This document shows, in pieces, positions 9,206 through 18,108 of a stretch of DNA of 55,504 bases (positions within the stretch are counted from its first letter, which is position 1; each line of letters starts with the position of its first letter). Source of the stretch: Pseudomonas helleri (lineage in GTDB: Bacteria; Pseudomonadota; Gammaproteobacteria; Pseudomonadales; Pseudomonadaceae). The position numbers and the translations under genes are program-made. The DNA lies in the NCBI RefSeq assembly GCF_009600315.1, contig NZ_WIWC01000033.1, forward strand, positions 1-55,504, given 5' to 3'. The notes below the pieces were generated by a model. That model had not been told where the DNA came from, did no database searches, and saw only the letters and a list, made by a program, of their open reading frames with translations.

Positions 9206-9236
9206 AAAAAAGGCCAGATTCGCTCTGGCCTTTTTT
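9206..9236. terminator. Bidirectional rho-independent terminator
   Basis: The hairpin GGCCAG / CTGGCC (9212-9217 and 9225-9230) is flanked by A6 and T6. It serves aruE on the plus strand and ribH on the minus strand. Confidence 0.93.
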
Positions 9237-9245
9237 ACAGCGCTT

Positions 9246-9740
9246 TTAAACGGCGCGTTTTTGCTGAGTGTCCATGCGCTTGATGGCACGGATTTTTTGC
9301 AGGGTATCTACGCAGGTTTTCGCGGCTTCCTGACCCTTGTGCACGAAATGGTCAAAGAAAAACTTCTGATGCTCTTCGCCTGCGTGGAAGTGGTGCGGGG
9401 TCAGGCTGACCGAAAACACCGGCACTTCGGTTTCCAGCTGCACTTGCATCAGGCCACTGACGACGGACTGGGCAACGAAATCGTGGCGATAGATGCCGCC
9501 GTCAACAACCAGAGCAGCGCCGACAATCCCGGCGTAACGACCGGTCTTGGCCAATAGTTTGGCGTGCAGTGGAATTTCAAACGCGCCGCCGACTTCAAAG
9601 AAATCGATGTCACTTTCCTGATAGCCCTGCACCAGCATTTCAGCCAGAAAGCCTTTACGGCTCTGGTCGACAATCTCTTTGTGCCAGGAAGCCTGGATAA
9701 ACGCGACGCGCTCGTTGTGGTGAATTGCTGTGGGTTGCAT
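9246..9740 (-). CDS. ribH: 6,7-dimethyl-8-ribityllumazine synthase
   Basis: Condenses 5-amino-6-ribitylamino-uracil with dihydroxybutanone phosphate in riboflavin synthesis. The 164-residue product has the family landmarks FIQASWHKEIVDQS, FFEVGGAFEIPL and GAALVVDGGIYRHDF. The sequence looks closer to the RibH2 (Brucella/Mesorhizobium-type) branch than to canonical RibH, because the usual GxVIRGxTxHF is replaced by VVDGGIYRHDF. The gene stands alone, away from other rib genes, behind an FMN riboswitch. ATG 9740 follows AGGAA (9752-9748 on the minus strand). A second, housekeeping ribH elsewhere in the genome is likely but not seen here. Confidence 0.9.
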   Translation of the reverse strand: MQPTAIHHNERVAFIQASWHKEIVDQSRKGFLAEMLVQGYQESDIDFFEVGGAFEIPLHAKLLAKTGRYAGIVGAALVVDGGIYRHDFVAQSVVSGLMQVQLETEVPVFSVSLTPHHFHAGEEHQKFFFDHFVHKGQEAAKTCVDTLQKIRAIKRMDTQQKRAV

Positions 9741-9749
9741 GTTCAGATT

Positions 9750-9770
9750 CCTGTTTGTGTGAAAAACAGG
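9750..9770 (-). promoter_or_regulatory. Hairpin overlapping the ribH ribosome-binding site
   Basis: On the minus strand CCTGTTT (9770-9764) pairs with AAACAGG (9756-9750) across a seven-base loop. The 3' arm contains the AGG of the AGGAA Shine-Dalgarno sequence. This is a candidate translation-blocking expression platform for the upstream FMN riboswitch. Confidence 0.5.
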
Positions 9771-9872
9771 GCATATGAATCGAATGGGATTAAAGGGTAC
9801 GTTCAGACGGGTTGCACTCAGCCATCAGCGTTGTGGCAGCCCGCCTGATTGACGGCCCTTTGGCGCCAATCC

Positions 9873-10040
9873 CGTTCTCTCTTCATCCGGACTATGACCG
9901 TCGGCCCCGGGATCACACCGGGTCTGCTGACCTTGACCTTCCCGTAGCCAGAGCTATCGGATCTGCCAAGCGCTCGCGGGCTATGCGCATTGCGCGCAAT
10001 TACCGCCGGTGGGGAGTTGCACCCCGCCCTGAGAACGTTG
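9873..10040 (-). ncRNA. FMN riboswitch (RFN element)
   Basis: Read on the minus strand, the region has the RFN core in order: TCAGGGCGGGGTGCAACTCC near 10035-10015, then CACCGGCGGT, AGCCCGCGAGCG, CAGATCCGAT, a variable stem, GGGGCCGACGGTCATAGTCC and GGATGAAGAGAGAACG closing at about 9873. These are the conserved blocks of the FMN aptamer. It lies 5' of ribH on the same strand, so FMN is expected to shut down ribH. About 130 bases separate aptamer and start codon. Confidence 0.95.
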
Positions 10041-10256
10041 CCGCCAGCCTTTCTGGCGGCGGACATTTTGTATCACATCTGTTTCAAGGATGCATTGATG
10101 CTTTTTGCTAATAGCCATCAAAATTCCTGATTGTTTTATCGGGCTTTTCCTAATATGAGTGCTTGAGTGCGCGTAATTGTGTCCGTGGTACCCCTGTCCG
10201 AAATGGAATTCTCGATTGGCATCCTGTGCTGATCTCACTTTGCCGAGGCTTGTTCA

Positions 10257-11261
10257 ATGACTGTTATCGATCTTCGTAGTGACACCGTGACCCAACCCAG
10301 TGCCGGCATGCGCGACGCCATGGCGAGTGCCCCGCTGGGGGATGATGTGTATGGCGAAGACCCAACGGTGAACAGGCTTGAAGCCGAACTGGCTTCGCGA
10401 CTGGGATTTGCCAGCGCGTTGTTTGTGCCAACGGGGACCATGAGCAACTTGTTGGCGCTGATGGCCCATTGTGGGCGGGGCGACGAGTACATCGTGGGGC
10501 AGCTGGCTCATACCTATAAATATGAAGGCGGTGGGGCGGCGGTACTGGGCTCAATCCAGCCTCAGCCGCTGGAGAACCAGGCGGATGGCAGTCTGGATCT
10601 GAATCAAGTGGCGGCGGTCATCAAACCCGACGACTTTCACTTCGCCCGTACGCGCCTGCTGGCGCTAGAAAACACCATGCAGGGCAAGGTGTTGCCCATT
10701 GAGTATCTGGCCGCCGCCAGCCGTGTGACCCGTGAACATGGCCTTGCGCTGCATCTGGATGGCGCGCGGTTGTACAACGCGGCTATTAAACTGGGCGTCA
10801 ATGCCGCCGATATCACCCGCCATTTCGATTCGGTCTCGGTGTGCCTGTCCAAAGGCCTGGGTGCGCCGGTGGGGACGGTGTTGTGCGGCACTGAAGAATT
10901 GATCGGCAAAGCACGACGGTTGCGCAAAATGGTTGGCGGTGGCTGGCGTCAAGCTGGCCAGTTAGCCGCGGCGGGGCTGTATGCGCTGGACAACCAGGTC
11001 GAAGGTCTGGCGCACGACCATGAAAATGCGCAGTTGCTGGCCGAAGGCTTGCTTGCTGCAGGCTATGAGGTTGAGCCGGTACAGACCAATATGGTCTACG
11101 TTCAGATGGGCGACCGGTCGCAAGCCTTGAAGGCCGTGGCTAGCGAACACAGCATCAAGCTGACGGCCGCGCCACGCTTGCGTATGGTGACGCACAGGGA
11201 TGTCAGTCGCGGACAAATTGAGCGAGTGATCGACGTTTTCACTGAATTTAACCGTCAATGA
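10257..11261 (+). CDS. ltaE: Low-specificity L-threonine aldolase
   Basis: PLP enzyme cleaving threonine or allo-threonine to glycine and acetaldehyde. The 334-residue product has MTVIDLRSDTVTQPS at the N-terminus, a family hallmark, LHLDGARLYNA near residue 165, and the PLP lysine Lys199 in VCLSKGLGAPVGT. Downstream, KMVGGGWRQAG matches the family. ATG 10257 follows a weak GAGG. The gene is divergent from the ribH riboswitch; roughly 215 bases between them must hold both promoters. It ends 146 bases before alaS. Confidence 0.93.
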   Translation: MTVIDLRSDTVTQPSAGMRDAMASAPLGDDVYGEDPTVNRLEAELASRLGFASALFVPTGTMSNLLALMAHCGRGDEYIVGQLAHTYKYEGGGAAVLGSIQPQPLENQADGSLDLNQVAAVIKPDDFHFARTRLLALENTMQGKVLPIEYLAAASRVTREHGLALHLDGARLYNAAIKLGVNAADITRHFDSVSVCLSKGLGAPVGTVLCGTEELIGKARRLRKMVGGGWRQAGQLAAAGLYALDNQVEGLAHDHENAQLLAEGLLAAGYEVEPVQTNMVYVQMGDRSQALKAVASEHSIKLTAAPRLRMVTHRDVSRGQIERVIDVFTEFNRQ

Positions 11262-11305
11262 GTGCGCAGGCCGTCCAATTGCTTGCGCCTATCGTATAAA
11301 CACGC

Positions 11306-11333
11306 TGTACCCAAGGCGAAGGGCCGATATAAT
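11306..11333 (+). promoter_or_regulatory. Candidate alaS promoter
   Basis: A perfect TATAAT at 11328-11333 lies 75 bases before the alaS start, with a poor -35 (TGTACC, 11306-11311, 16-base spacing). Its position argues against an alaS start at 11342. Confidence 0.4.
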
Positions 11334-11407
11334 GCGGCCCTTTGCGAGTCGCATTGTCGTTGGACATGATTGACTTGCCTCTGGCCGCAGCCTCCGTGGA
11401 AGAACCT

Positions 11408-14026
11408 ATGAAAAGCGCAGAAATCCGTGAAGCCTTCCTTCGCTTCTTCGAGGAGCAAGGTCACACCCGTGTCCCTTCCAGCTCCTTGGTGCCGAATAAC
11501 GATCCAACCCTGCTGTTCACTAACGCGGGGATGAACCAGTTCAAGGACTGTTTCCTGGGTCAGGAAAAACGTGCGTACACCCGTGCAACCAGCAGCCAGA
11601 AGTGCGTGCGTGCCGGTGGCAAGAACAGCGACCTGGAAAACGTCGGTTACACCGCACGTCACCACACTTTTTTCGAAATGCTCGGCAACTTCAGCTTTGG
11701 CGACTATTTCAAGAAAGACGCGATCAACTTCGCCTGGACCTTTCTGACCGGCGTTTTGAAGCTGCCTAAAGACAAACTCTGGGTGACGGTCTACGCCAGC
11801 GATGACGAAGCCTATGACATCTGGACCAAAGATGTGGGCGTGCCGCCTGAGCGCATGATCCGTATCGGCGACAACAAGGGCGCTCCGTACGCGTCCGATA
11901 ACTTCTGGACCATGGGTGATACCGGCCCATGCGGCCCATGCACCGAGATTTTCTACGATCACGGCCCGGAAATCTGGGGTGGCCCACCGGGCTCGCCAGA
12001 CGAAGACGGCGACCGTTACATCGAAATCTGGAACAACGTCTTCATGCAGTTCAACCGCACCGCCGATGGCGTGTTGCATCCGTTGCCAGCGCCGTCGGTC
12101 GACACCGGCATGGGCCTGGAGCGGATCAGTGCGGTGATGCAGCACGTTAACTCCAACTACGACATCGATCTGTTCCAGAGCCTGTTGAAAGCCTCGGCTG
12201 AAGCCATTGGTTGCGCCAACGAAGGCCAGGCCTCGCTCAAAGTCGTGGCCGACCATATCCGCTCCTGCAGCTTCCTGATCGCAGATGGCGTGTTGCCGTC
12301 CAACGAAGGTCGCGGCTATGTGCTGCGTCGCATCATTCGTCGTGCTTGTCGTCATGGCAACAAATTGGGCGCTACTGGCAACTTCTTCTACAAGATCGTT
12401 GCGGCGCTGGTGACCGAGATGGGCGCCAGCTTCCCGGAGCTGGTCCGCGAGCAGGCCAACATCGAGCGCGTGCTTAAAGCCGAAGAAGAGCAATTCTCCA
12501 AGACCCTGGAGCAGGGCCTGAAAATCCTAGAGCAGGATCTGGCCGAACTGAAGGGCACGGTTGTGCCGGGCGACGTAGTGTTCAAGCTGTACGACACCTA
12601 CGGTTTCCCGATGGACCTGACGGCTGACATCGCCCGTGAACGTAACCTGACCGTCGATGAGGCCGGTTTTGAGCGTGAGATGGAAGCTCAACGCGTACGT
12701 GCGCGTTCGGCCAGCTCGTTCGGTCTGGACTACAACACCTTGGTCAAAGTGGATGTGCCTACCGAGTTCATCGGTTACACCGCCACACAAGGCTCGGCCA
12801 AAGTGATTGCTCTCTATAAAGAAGGCAAATCGGTCGACTTCCTTAATGAAGGCGACGAAGGCGTTGTTGTTCTCGATCAAACCCCGTTCTATGCCGAGTC
12901 GGGCGGTCAGGTGGGTGATTGCGGTTACCTGCAAGCTGGCGCGGCACGTTTTGATGTGCGCGACACCACTAAAACCGGTGGCGCATTTCTGCATCACGGC
13001 GCTGTCGTAGCGGGTGCCCTGAAGGTCGGTGAAACCGTTGAAACTCAGGTCGATGCTGATGTGCGTCACGCCACGGCGTTGAACCACTCAGCCACTCACT
13101 TGCTGCACGCGGCCTTGCGCCAAGTGCTGGGTGAGCACGTTCAGCAGAAAGGTTCGCTGGTTGATAGCCAGCGCCTGCGTTTCGACTTCAGTCACTTCGA
13201 GTCCATCAAGCCTGAGCAAATCAAGGCGCTGGAAGACATCGTCAATACCGAGATTCGCAAGAACACACCGGTACAGATGGAAGAAACCGACATCGAAACT
13301 GCCAAACAAAAAGGTGCCATGGCACTGTTTGGCGAGAAGTACGGCGACAGCGTTCGCGTACTCAGCATGGGCGGGGATTTCTCGGTTGAGTTGTGCGGCG
13401 GTATTCATGCCAGCCGCACCGGCGATATCGGCTTGTTCAAAATCACCAGCGAAAGCGGTGTAGCCTCGGGTATTCGTCGTATTGAGGCGGTGACCGGCGC
13501 CGCAGCACTGGCGTATCTGAATGCCGCTGAAGAGCAGCTCAAGGAAGCCGCCAGCCTGATCAAAGGTTCGCGCGAGAACTTGATCGATAAGTTGTCGGCC
13601 GTGCTTGAGCGTAATCGCCAGCTGGAAAAGCAACTCGAACAATTGCAGGCCAAGGCCGCAAGCGCGGCCGGCGATGACCTGTCATCGTCTGCGGTAGATG
13701 TAAAAGGCGTAAAAGTGTTGGCTGCCCGCCTGGACGGTCAAGACGGCAAGGCGCTGTTGGCGCTGGTTGACCAACTGAAGAACAAACTCGGCCGTGCAGT
13801 GATCCTGCTGGGCAGTGTTCATGAAGACAAGGTTGTACTGGTTGCAGGCGTAACCAAAGACCTGACTGGCCAACTCAAAGCCGGTGATTTGATGAAACAG
13901 GCCGCTGCGGCAGTGGGCGGGAAGGGCGGTGGTCGTCCTGACATGGCGCAGGGCGGTGGTGTTGATGCCACTGCTCTGGATGCCGCGCTGGCCCTGACTG
14001 CGCCATTTGTCGAACAGGGTATCTGA
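11408..14026 (+). CDS. alaS: Alanine--tRNA ligase
   Basis: Class II synthetase charging tRNA-Ala, with an editing domain. The 872-residue product has MKSAEIREAFLRFFEEQGH at the N-terminus, the class II core in the first ~440 residues, editing-site zinc ligands His560 and His564 (HSATH) plus Cys663 and His667 (CGGIH), and a C-terminal DHHA1 domain ending in GGKGGGRPDMAQGGG. I start at ATG 11408, preceded by GGAAGA, because the family N-terminus begins there; 22 extra codons upstream lack support. lysC follows after 83 bases without a terminator, as in other Pseudomonas. Confidence 0.97.
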   Translation: MKSAEIREAFLRFFEEQGHTRVPSSSLVPNNDPTLLFTNAGMNQFKDCFLGQEKRAYTRATSSQKCVRAGGKNSDLENVGYTARHHTFFEMLGNFSFGDYFKKDAINFAWTFLTGVLKLPKDKLWVTVYASDDEAYDIWTKDVGVPPERMIRIGDNKGAPYASDNFWTMGDTGPCGPCTEIFYDHGPEIWGGPPGSPDEDGDRYIEIWNNVFMQFNRTADGVLHPLPAPSVDTGMGLERISAVMQHVNSNYDIDLFQSLLKASAEAIGCANEGQASLKVVADHIRSCSFLIADGVLPSNEGRGYVLRRIIRRACRHGNKLGATGNFFYKIVAALVTEMGASFPELVREQANIERVLKAEEEQFSKTLEQGLKILEQDLAELKGTVVPGDVVFKLYDTYGFPMDLTADIARERNLTVDEAGFEREMEAQRVRARSASSFGLDYNTLVKVDVPTEFIGYTATQGSAKVIALYKEGKSVDFLNEGDEGVVVLDQTPFYAESGGQVGDCGYLQAGAARFDVRDTTKTGGAFLHHGAVVAGALKVGETVETQVDADVRHATALNHSATHLLHAALRQVLGEHVQQKGSLVDSQRLRFDFSHFESIKPEQIKALEDIVNTEIRKNTPVQMEETDIETAKQKGAMALFGEKYGDSVRVLSMGGDFSVELCGGIHASRTGDIGLFKITSESGVASGIRRIEAVTGAAALAYLNAAEEQLKEAASLIKGSRENLIDKLSAVLERNRQLEKQLEQLQAKAASAAGDDLSSSAVDVKGVKVLAARLDGQDGKALLALVDQLKNKLGRAVILLGSVHEDKVVLVAGVTKDLTGQLKAGDLMKQAAAAVGGKGGGRPDMAQGGGVDATALDAALALTAPFVEQGI

Positions 14027-14109
14027 GGTCCAGTACGCGCGGTCGTCTAGTGGCTGCGCGTCGTTTGAATGATAAATGGGCGCCCTTTATGGGCTGAGGC
14101 TGCTTTGAA

Positions 14110-15345
14110 ATGGCTTTGATCGTACAAAAATTTGGAGGCACCTCGGTCGGCACTGTCGAGAGAATCGAGCAGGTCGCCGATAAAGTTAAGAAGTTTCGCG
14201 AAGCCGGCAATGATCTGGTGATTGTGCTCTCTGCGATGAGTGGTGAGACCAATCGCCTGATCGAACTGGCCAAACAGATCAGCGATCAGCCGATGCCCCG
14301 TGAACTGGATGTGATTGTGTCCACGGGCGAGCAGGTGACGATTGGCTTGCTGGCGATGGCGTTGAACAAGCGTGGCGTGCCAGCGGTGTCTTACACCGGC
14401 AGCCAGGTGCGTATTCTCACCGACAGTTCGCACACCAAAGCCCGCATCCTGAAGATTGACGATGAAAAGATCCGCACCGACCTCAAGGCCGGTCGCGTGG
14501 TGGTGGTGGCTGGCTTCCAGGGTGTCGACGAGCACGGCAGCATCACGACCCTGGGTCGTGGCGGCTCTGACACCACCGGTGTGGCCTTGGCGGCAGCCTT
14601 GAAAGCTGACGAGTGCCAGATTTACACCGATGTTGATGGCGTCTACACCACGGACCCGCGGGTTGTGGCCAAGGCTCAGCGTCTGGAAAAGATCACTTTC
14701 GAAGAAATGCTCGAAATGGCCAGCCTTGGCTCCAAGGTGTTGCAGATTCGCGCTGTCGAGTTCGCAGGCAAGTACAACGTTCCGCTGCGCGTATTGCACA
14801 GCTTCAAAGAGGGGCCGGGCACCCTCATTACTATTGATGAAGAGGAATCCATGGAGCAGCCGATCATTTCTGGCATCGCTTTCAACCGCGACGAAGCCAA
14901 GCTGACCATCCGTGGCGTGCCGGATACCCCGGGCGTGGCGTTCAAGATTCTGGGGCCTATCAGCGCGGCGAACATTGAAGTCGACATGATCGTGCAGAAC
15001 GTTGCGCACGATAACACCACCGACTTCACCTTTACTGTGCACCGCAATGACTACCAGGCGGCTTTTCAGGTGCTTGAAAACACCTCTAAAGAAATTGGCG
15101 CGCGTGAAGTGGTGGGTGACACCAACATTGCCAAGGTGTCGATTGTCGGTGTGGGCATGCGCTCTCACGCGGGTGTTGCCAGCCGCATGTTTGAATCGCT
15201 GGCTAAAGAGAACATCAACATCCTGATGATCTCCACGTCCGAGATCAAAGTGTCGGTGGTGATCGAAGAAAAGTACCTCGAGCTGGCCGTGCGTTCCCTG
15301 CACACCGCTTTTGAACTGGATGCACCGGCCCGTCAGGGCGAGTAA
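14110..15345 (+). CDS. lysC: Aspartate kinase
   Basis: Phosphorylates aspartate, the first step toward lysine, threonine and methionine. The 411-residue product has KFGGTSVG at residues 7-14, VIVLSAMSGETN near 38, and GRGGSDTTGVALAAAL near 150, with two C-terminal ACT domains (about 265-411) for feedback control. The length fits the lysine/threonine-sensitive, alpha-type kinase that often also encodes an internal beta subunit; an internal start cannot be proven here. It has only a weak ribosome site and may be cotranscribed with alaS. Confidence 0.95.
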   Translation: MALIVQKFGGTSVGTVERIEQVADKVKKFREAGNDLVIVLSAMSGETNRLIELAKQISDQPMPRELDVIVSTGEQVTIGLLAMALNKRGVPAVSYTGSQVRILTDSSHTKARILKIDDEKIRTDLKAGRVVVVAGFQGVDEHGSITTLGRGGSDTTGVALAAALKADECQIYTDVDGVYTTDPRVVAKAQRLEKITFEEMLEMASLGSKVLQIRAVEFAGKYNVPLRVLHSFKEGPGTLITIDEEESMEQPIISGIAFNRDEAKLTIRGVPDTPGVAFKILGPISAANIEVDMIVQNVAHDNTTDFTFTVHRNDYQAAFQVLENTSKEIGAREVVGDTNIAKVSIVGVGMRSHAGVASRMFESLAKENINILMISTSEIKVSVVIEEKYLELAVRSLHTAFELDAPARQGE

Positions 15346-15353
15346 GTGTTACC

Positions 15354-15387
15354 AAGGGCGTGGTTGATCCACGCCCTTTGTTTTTTT
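15354..15387 (+). terminator. Rho-independent terminator after lysC
   Basis: AAGGGCGTGG (15354-15363) pairs with CCACGCCCTT (15369-15378), followed by TGTTTTTTT. Confidence 0.9.
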
Positions 15388-15519
15388 GATCTGCATGAAC
15401 GCACCCCGTCATGCTGGACAATACTAAGGCGCGGCGGTCTATAGCTCTTTAGCTAGTAGTCCGAAGCCCTTTTTTTTTGCAGACTGATGTCCCTGAATGA
15501 ATAGCGTGAGGAGAAACGT

Positions 15520-15708
15520 ATGCTGATTTTGACTCGCCGGTGCGCGGAAAGCCTGATCATAGGCGATGGTGAGATTACGGTGACCGTGCTTGGCGTCAAA
15601 GGAAACCAAGTGCGTATTGGTGTGAATGCCCCCAAGGAAGTGGCTGTACACCGTGAGGAAATCTACCTGAGGATCAAGAAGGAAAAGGACGAAGAACCAA
15701 GTCTTTAA
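15520..15708 (+). CDS. csrA: Carbon storage regulator / RNA-binding translational regulator
   Basis: A 62-residue homodimeric RNA-binding protein (RsmA in Pseudomonas) that blocks ribosome access at GGA motifs and controls secondary metabolism, biofilm and motility. The sequence MLILTRRCAESLIIGD and the conserved VHREEIYLRI segment are nearly invariant in the family. ATG 15520 follows GTGAGGAG. The leader itself contains an AGGAG that could be a self-binding site. It sits between lysC and tRNA-Ser, the usual Pseudomonas location. Confidence 0.97.
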   Translation: MLILTRRCAESLIIGDGEITVTVLGVKGNQVRIGVNAPKEVAVHREEIYLRIKKEKDEEPSL

Positions 15709-15726
15709 TTTTATTTAAGTTTTTAG

Positions 15727-15755
15727 TTGCATACGGGGAAAAGGCTGGTTATTAT
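15727..15755 (+). promoter_or_regulatory. Promoter of tRNA-Ser
   Basis: TTGCAT (15727-15732), a 17-base spacer and TATTAT (15750-15755), followed by a GC-rich discriminator (CGCCCCG) typical of stable-RNA promoters under stringent control. The tRNA begins 15 bases later. Confidence 0.6.
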
Positions 15756-15769
15756 ACGCCCCGTGTTGC

Positions 15770-15860
15770 GGAGAGGTGGCCGAGTGGCCGAAGGCGCTCC
15801 CCTGCTAAGGGAGTACATCTCAAAAGGGTGTCGGGGGTTCGAATCCCCCCTTCTCCGCCA
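15770..15860 (+). tRNA. tRNA-Ser(GCT)
   Basis: A 91-base cloverleaf with a long variable arm. The acceptor GGAGAGG pairs with CTTCTCC, the anticodon loop reads CTGCTAA (anticodon GCT, for AGC/AGT), TTCGAAT is in the T loop, and CCA is encoded. Confidence 0.97.
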
Positions 15861-15926
15861 TTATTCATGTAGCACGTTCGAATCTAGCCGGTTTCAGTAA
15901 GTTGTTGAAATTATTGAAAAAAAAGC

Positions 15927-15954
15927 TTGGCAGAGAGATTCAACGGTCTATAAT
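15927..15954 (+). promoter_or_regulatory. Promoter of the tRNA-Arg pair
   Basis: TTGGCA (15927-15932) and a perfect TATAAT (15949-15954) with a 16-base spacer lie 14 bases before the first tRNA-Arg. Confidence 0.75.
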
Positions 15955-15968
15955 ACGCAGCTTCAAAT

Positions 15969-16045
15969 GCACTCGTAGCTCAGCTGGATAGAGTACTCGG
16001 CTACGAACCGAGCGGTCACAGGTTCGAATCCTGTCGAGTGCACCA
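15969..16045 (+). tRNA. tRNA-Arg(ACG), copy 1
   Basis: A 77-base cloverleaf, acceptor GCACTCG/CGAGTGC, anticodon loop CTACGAA (ACG), encoded CCA. A34 is expected to be modified to inosine to read CGU, CGC and CGA. Confidence 0.97.
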
Positions 16046-16115
16046 TTTAAGAGTTAGTTGCTTCGGTAGTTAACTTTGCTTCAACCAGGGTGGTCTGGTC
16101 TAACAAACACAACTT

Positions 16116-16192
16116 GCACTCGTAGCTCAGCTGGATAGAGTACTCGGCTACGAACCGAGCGGTCACAGGTTCGAATCCTGTCGAGTGCACCA
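16116..16192 (+). tRNA. tRNA-Arg(ACG), copy 2
   Basis: Identical in all 77 bases to the copy 70 bases upstream, so a tandem duplication or homogenised pair; probably one transcript, ended by the terminator that follows. Confidence 0.97.
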
Positions 16193-16198
16193 AACACC

Positions 16199-16228
16199 AA
16201 AAAGCCTGCACATTGTGCGGGTTTTTTG
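16199..16228 (+). terminator. Rho-independent terminator after tRNA-Arg
   Basis: The hairpin CCTGCAC-ATT-GTGCGGG is followed by TTTTTT (to 16227). Confidence 0.88.
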
Positions 16229-16468
16229 CTGTCTGCGATTTGAGAAATATCGCAAGCAGCGTTTGCTCGTGAATTAACCCGGCAGGGCGATGTCGGATAG
16301 AGCGCTCAGCCTTGAGCGCTGGCGAGACCTTGGGATGTGCTCTCCCGGGCTGAACGTTCGTCGCAGAGTGAGCTTTCAAGGTAAACACTAAAAACACCCC
16401 GCAAGCATCTGTTATCGCCGAGATTTTTAGCGTCTTTAATTTTTAAGCCGTGTATGATTGCGCCCGTC

Positions 16469-16483
16469 AGCCCCGCCGGGGCT
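16469..16483 (+). other. GC hairpin in the mgtE leader
   Basis: AGCCCC and GGGGCT form a compact stem about 115 bases upstream of mgtE, within a gene-free stretch (16229-16597). It lacks a T tract, so it is not a standard terminator. A leader regulatory role is possible but unsupported. Confidence 0.3.
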
Positions 16484-16597
16484 TGTGGAATACCTCCATG
16501 GACTTACCCAGTAGTTACTCAGCATCCTGTTTTTCCAATCATGAATTGACTGATTGATCCTTCCGGCGTGCCCTGCTGCTGGGAGTGGAGCTCGCCT

Positions 16598-18040
16598 ATG
16601 ACCGAAGTTGAAGTAAAGAAAACCCAAGACAGCCTGCAAAGCCGTCTTGCTCAAGTAATTGAGCTGCTCAATCGCCAGCGTGTGGTCGAAGACCTGACTC
16701 ATCGTCAGGAAGGCCATCACCATGACCGGGTTGAAAACCTGGTCCATCGGCAAAATCTTGTTGAACTCCAGCGCAAGCTGGAAGACCTGCACTCCGCGGA
16801 CGTTGCCTACATCCTGGAAGCTTTGCCGCTGGACGACCGTTTAACGGTCTGGCAGCTGGTCAAGGCTGACCGTGATGGCGACATCCTGCTTGAAGTCTCT
16901 GACTCCGTGCGTGAAACCCTGATCGCCGACATGGACGATCACGAGCTCCTGGCTGCTGCCAAGGAGATGGACGCTGACGAACTCGCTGACCTGGCCCCCG
17001 AGCTGCCGCGAGACGTTGTCCATGAGCTGATGGAGACCCTCGATGCGCAGCAGCGTGAGCGTGTTCGCTCCGCACTGTCGTATAACGAGAACCAGGTCGG
17101 CGCCTTGATGGACTTCGAGATGGTGACCATCCGCGAGGATGTCAGCCTTGAAGTGGTGTTGCGCTACCTGCGTCGGCTCAAAGAGTTGCCGGGGCATACC
17201 GATAAACTGTTTGTGGTCGATTATGACGGCGTGCTCAAGGGCGTGCTGCCGATCAAACGTTTGCTGGTCAATGACCCGGAGAAGCAAGTGGTCGATGTGA
17301 TGGCCAGCGACCCGGTCAGTTTCCAGCCCGATGAAGACGCCTACGACGCTGCGCAAGCCTTCGAGCGTTATGACTTGATCTCGGCGCCCGTGGTCGACAA
17401 GAACGGCAAGCTGATTGGTCGTCTGACCATCGATGAAATGGTCGATCTGATTCGTGAGGAAAGCGAAAGCGAAGTCCTCAATATGGCGGGTTTGCGCGAA
17501 GAAGAAGACATTTTCGCGTCAGTCTGGAAGTCCCTGCGTAACCGTTGGGCCTGGTTGGCGGTCAACCTGGTGACGGCGTTTATCGCTTCGCGTGTGATCG
17601 GGCTGTTTGAAGGTTCCATTGAAAAACTGGTGGCACTGGCTGCGCTGATGCCCATTGTTGCGGGAATTGGCGGCAACTCCGGTAACCAGACCATCACCAT
17701 GATCGTGCGGGCCATGGCGCTTGATCAGGTCAACACTGGCAGCACTTCGCGTCTGATGCGCAAAGAGCTGGCCGTGGGCTTGATTAACGGTCTGGTGTGG
17801 GGCGGTGTGATTGGCGTAGTGGCCTATATGCTCTACGGCAGTTGGTCGCTGGGGGTGGTGATGACAGCGGCAATGACCCTCAACTTGTTGCTGGCCGCGC
17901 TGATGGGTGTACTAATCCCCATGACGCTGGCCAAAATGGGTCGTGACCCGGCAATGGGCGCCAGTGTCATGATTACCGCCATGACGGACAGTGGTGGATT
18001 CTTTATCTTCCTGGGGTTGGCCACAATCTTCCTGCTTTAA
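16598..18040 (+). CDS. mgtE: Magnesium transporter MgtE
   Basis: Inner-membrane Mg2+ channel/transporter gated by cytoplasmic Mg2+. The 480-residue product has a long charged N-terminal extension (1-60, with GHHHDRVENLVHR), the MgtE N-domain (about 60-165), paired CBS domains (about 170-295) and five C-terminal membrane segments (about 315-480). The pore motif PIVAGIGGNSGNQ starts at residue 352. ATG 16598 is preceded by GGGAGTGGAG; an upstream in-frame ATG at 16568 has no ribosome site. In P. aeruginosa MgtE is linked to type III secretion control, which is established for that species only. Confidence 0.95.
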   Translation: MTEVEVKKTQDSLQSRLAQVIELLNRQRVVEDLTHRQEGHHHDRVENLVHRQNLVELQRKLEDLHSADVAYILEALPLDDRLTVWQLVKADRDGDILLEVSDSVRETLIADMDDHELLAAAKEMDADELADLAPELPRDVVHELMETLDAQQRERVRSALSYNENQVGALMDFEMVTIREDVSLEVVLRYLRRLKELPGHTDKLFVVDYDGVLKGVLPIKRLLVNDPEKQVVDVMASDPVSFQPDEDAYDAAQAFERYDLISAPVVDKNGKLIGRLTIDEMVDLIREESESEVLNMAGLREEEDIFASVWKSLRNRWAWLAVNLVTAFIASRVIGLFEGSIEKLVALAALMPIVAGIGGNSGNQTITMIVRAMALDQVNTGSTSRLMRKELAVGLINGLVWGGVIGVVAYMLYGSWSLGVVMTAAMTLNLLLAALMGVLIPMTLAKMGRDPAMGASVMITAMTDSGGFFIFLGLATIFLL

Positions 18041-18067
18041 TTCATCACAGGCGCAAATCACGCCCAT

Positions 18068-18096
18068 AAAAAAAGCCAGCTGAGCTGGCTTTTTTT
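18068..18096. terminator. Bidirectional terminator between mgtE and amrZ
   Basis: AGCCAGC-TGA-GCTGGCT is flanked by A7 and T7, serving both converging genes. Confidence 0.92.
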
Positions 18097-18108
18097 ATGG
18101 CTGGGCTA

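Noticed and set aside
9285..9303. TGGCAC...TTGCA string resembling a sigma-54 promoter
   Set aside because: The GG to GC spacing is 12 instead of 10 and it lies within ribH coding sequence.
14047..15303. 418-residue antisense frame in lysC
   Set aside because: High-GC mirror frame of a certain gene; His/Arg/Val-rich composition typical of shadows.
16047..16397. 116-residue minus-strand frame
   Set aside because: It is antisense to the second tRNA-Arg (gives the familiar HSTGFEPVTARF string) and continues through the terminator; a classic false gene.
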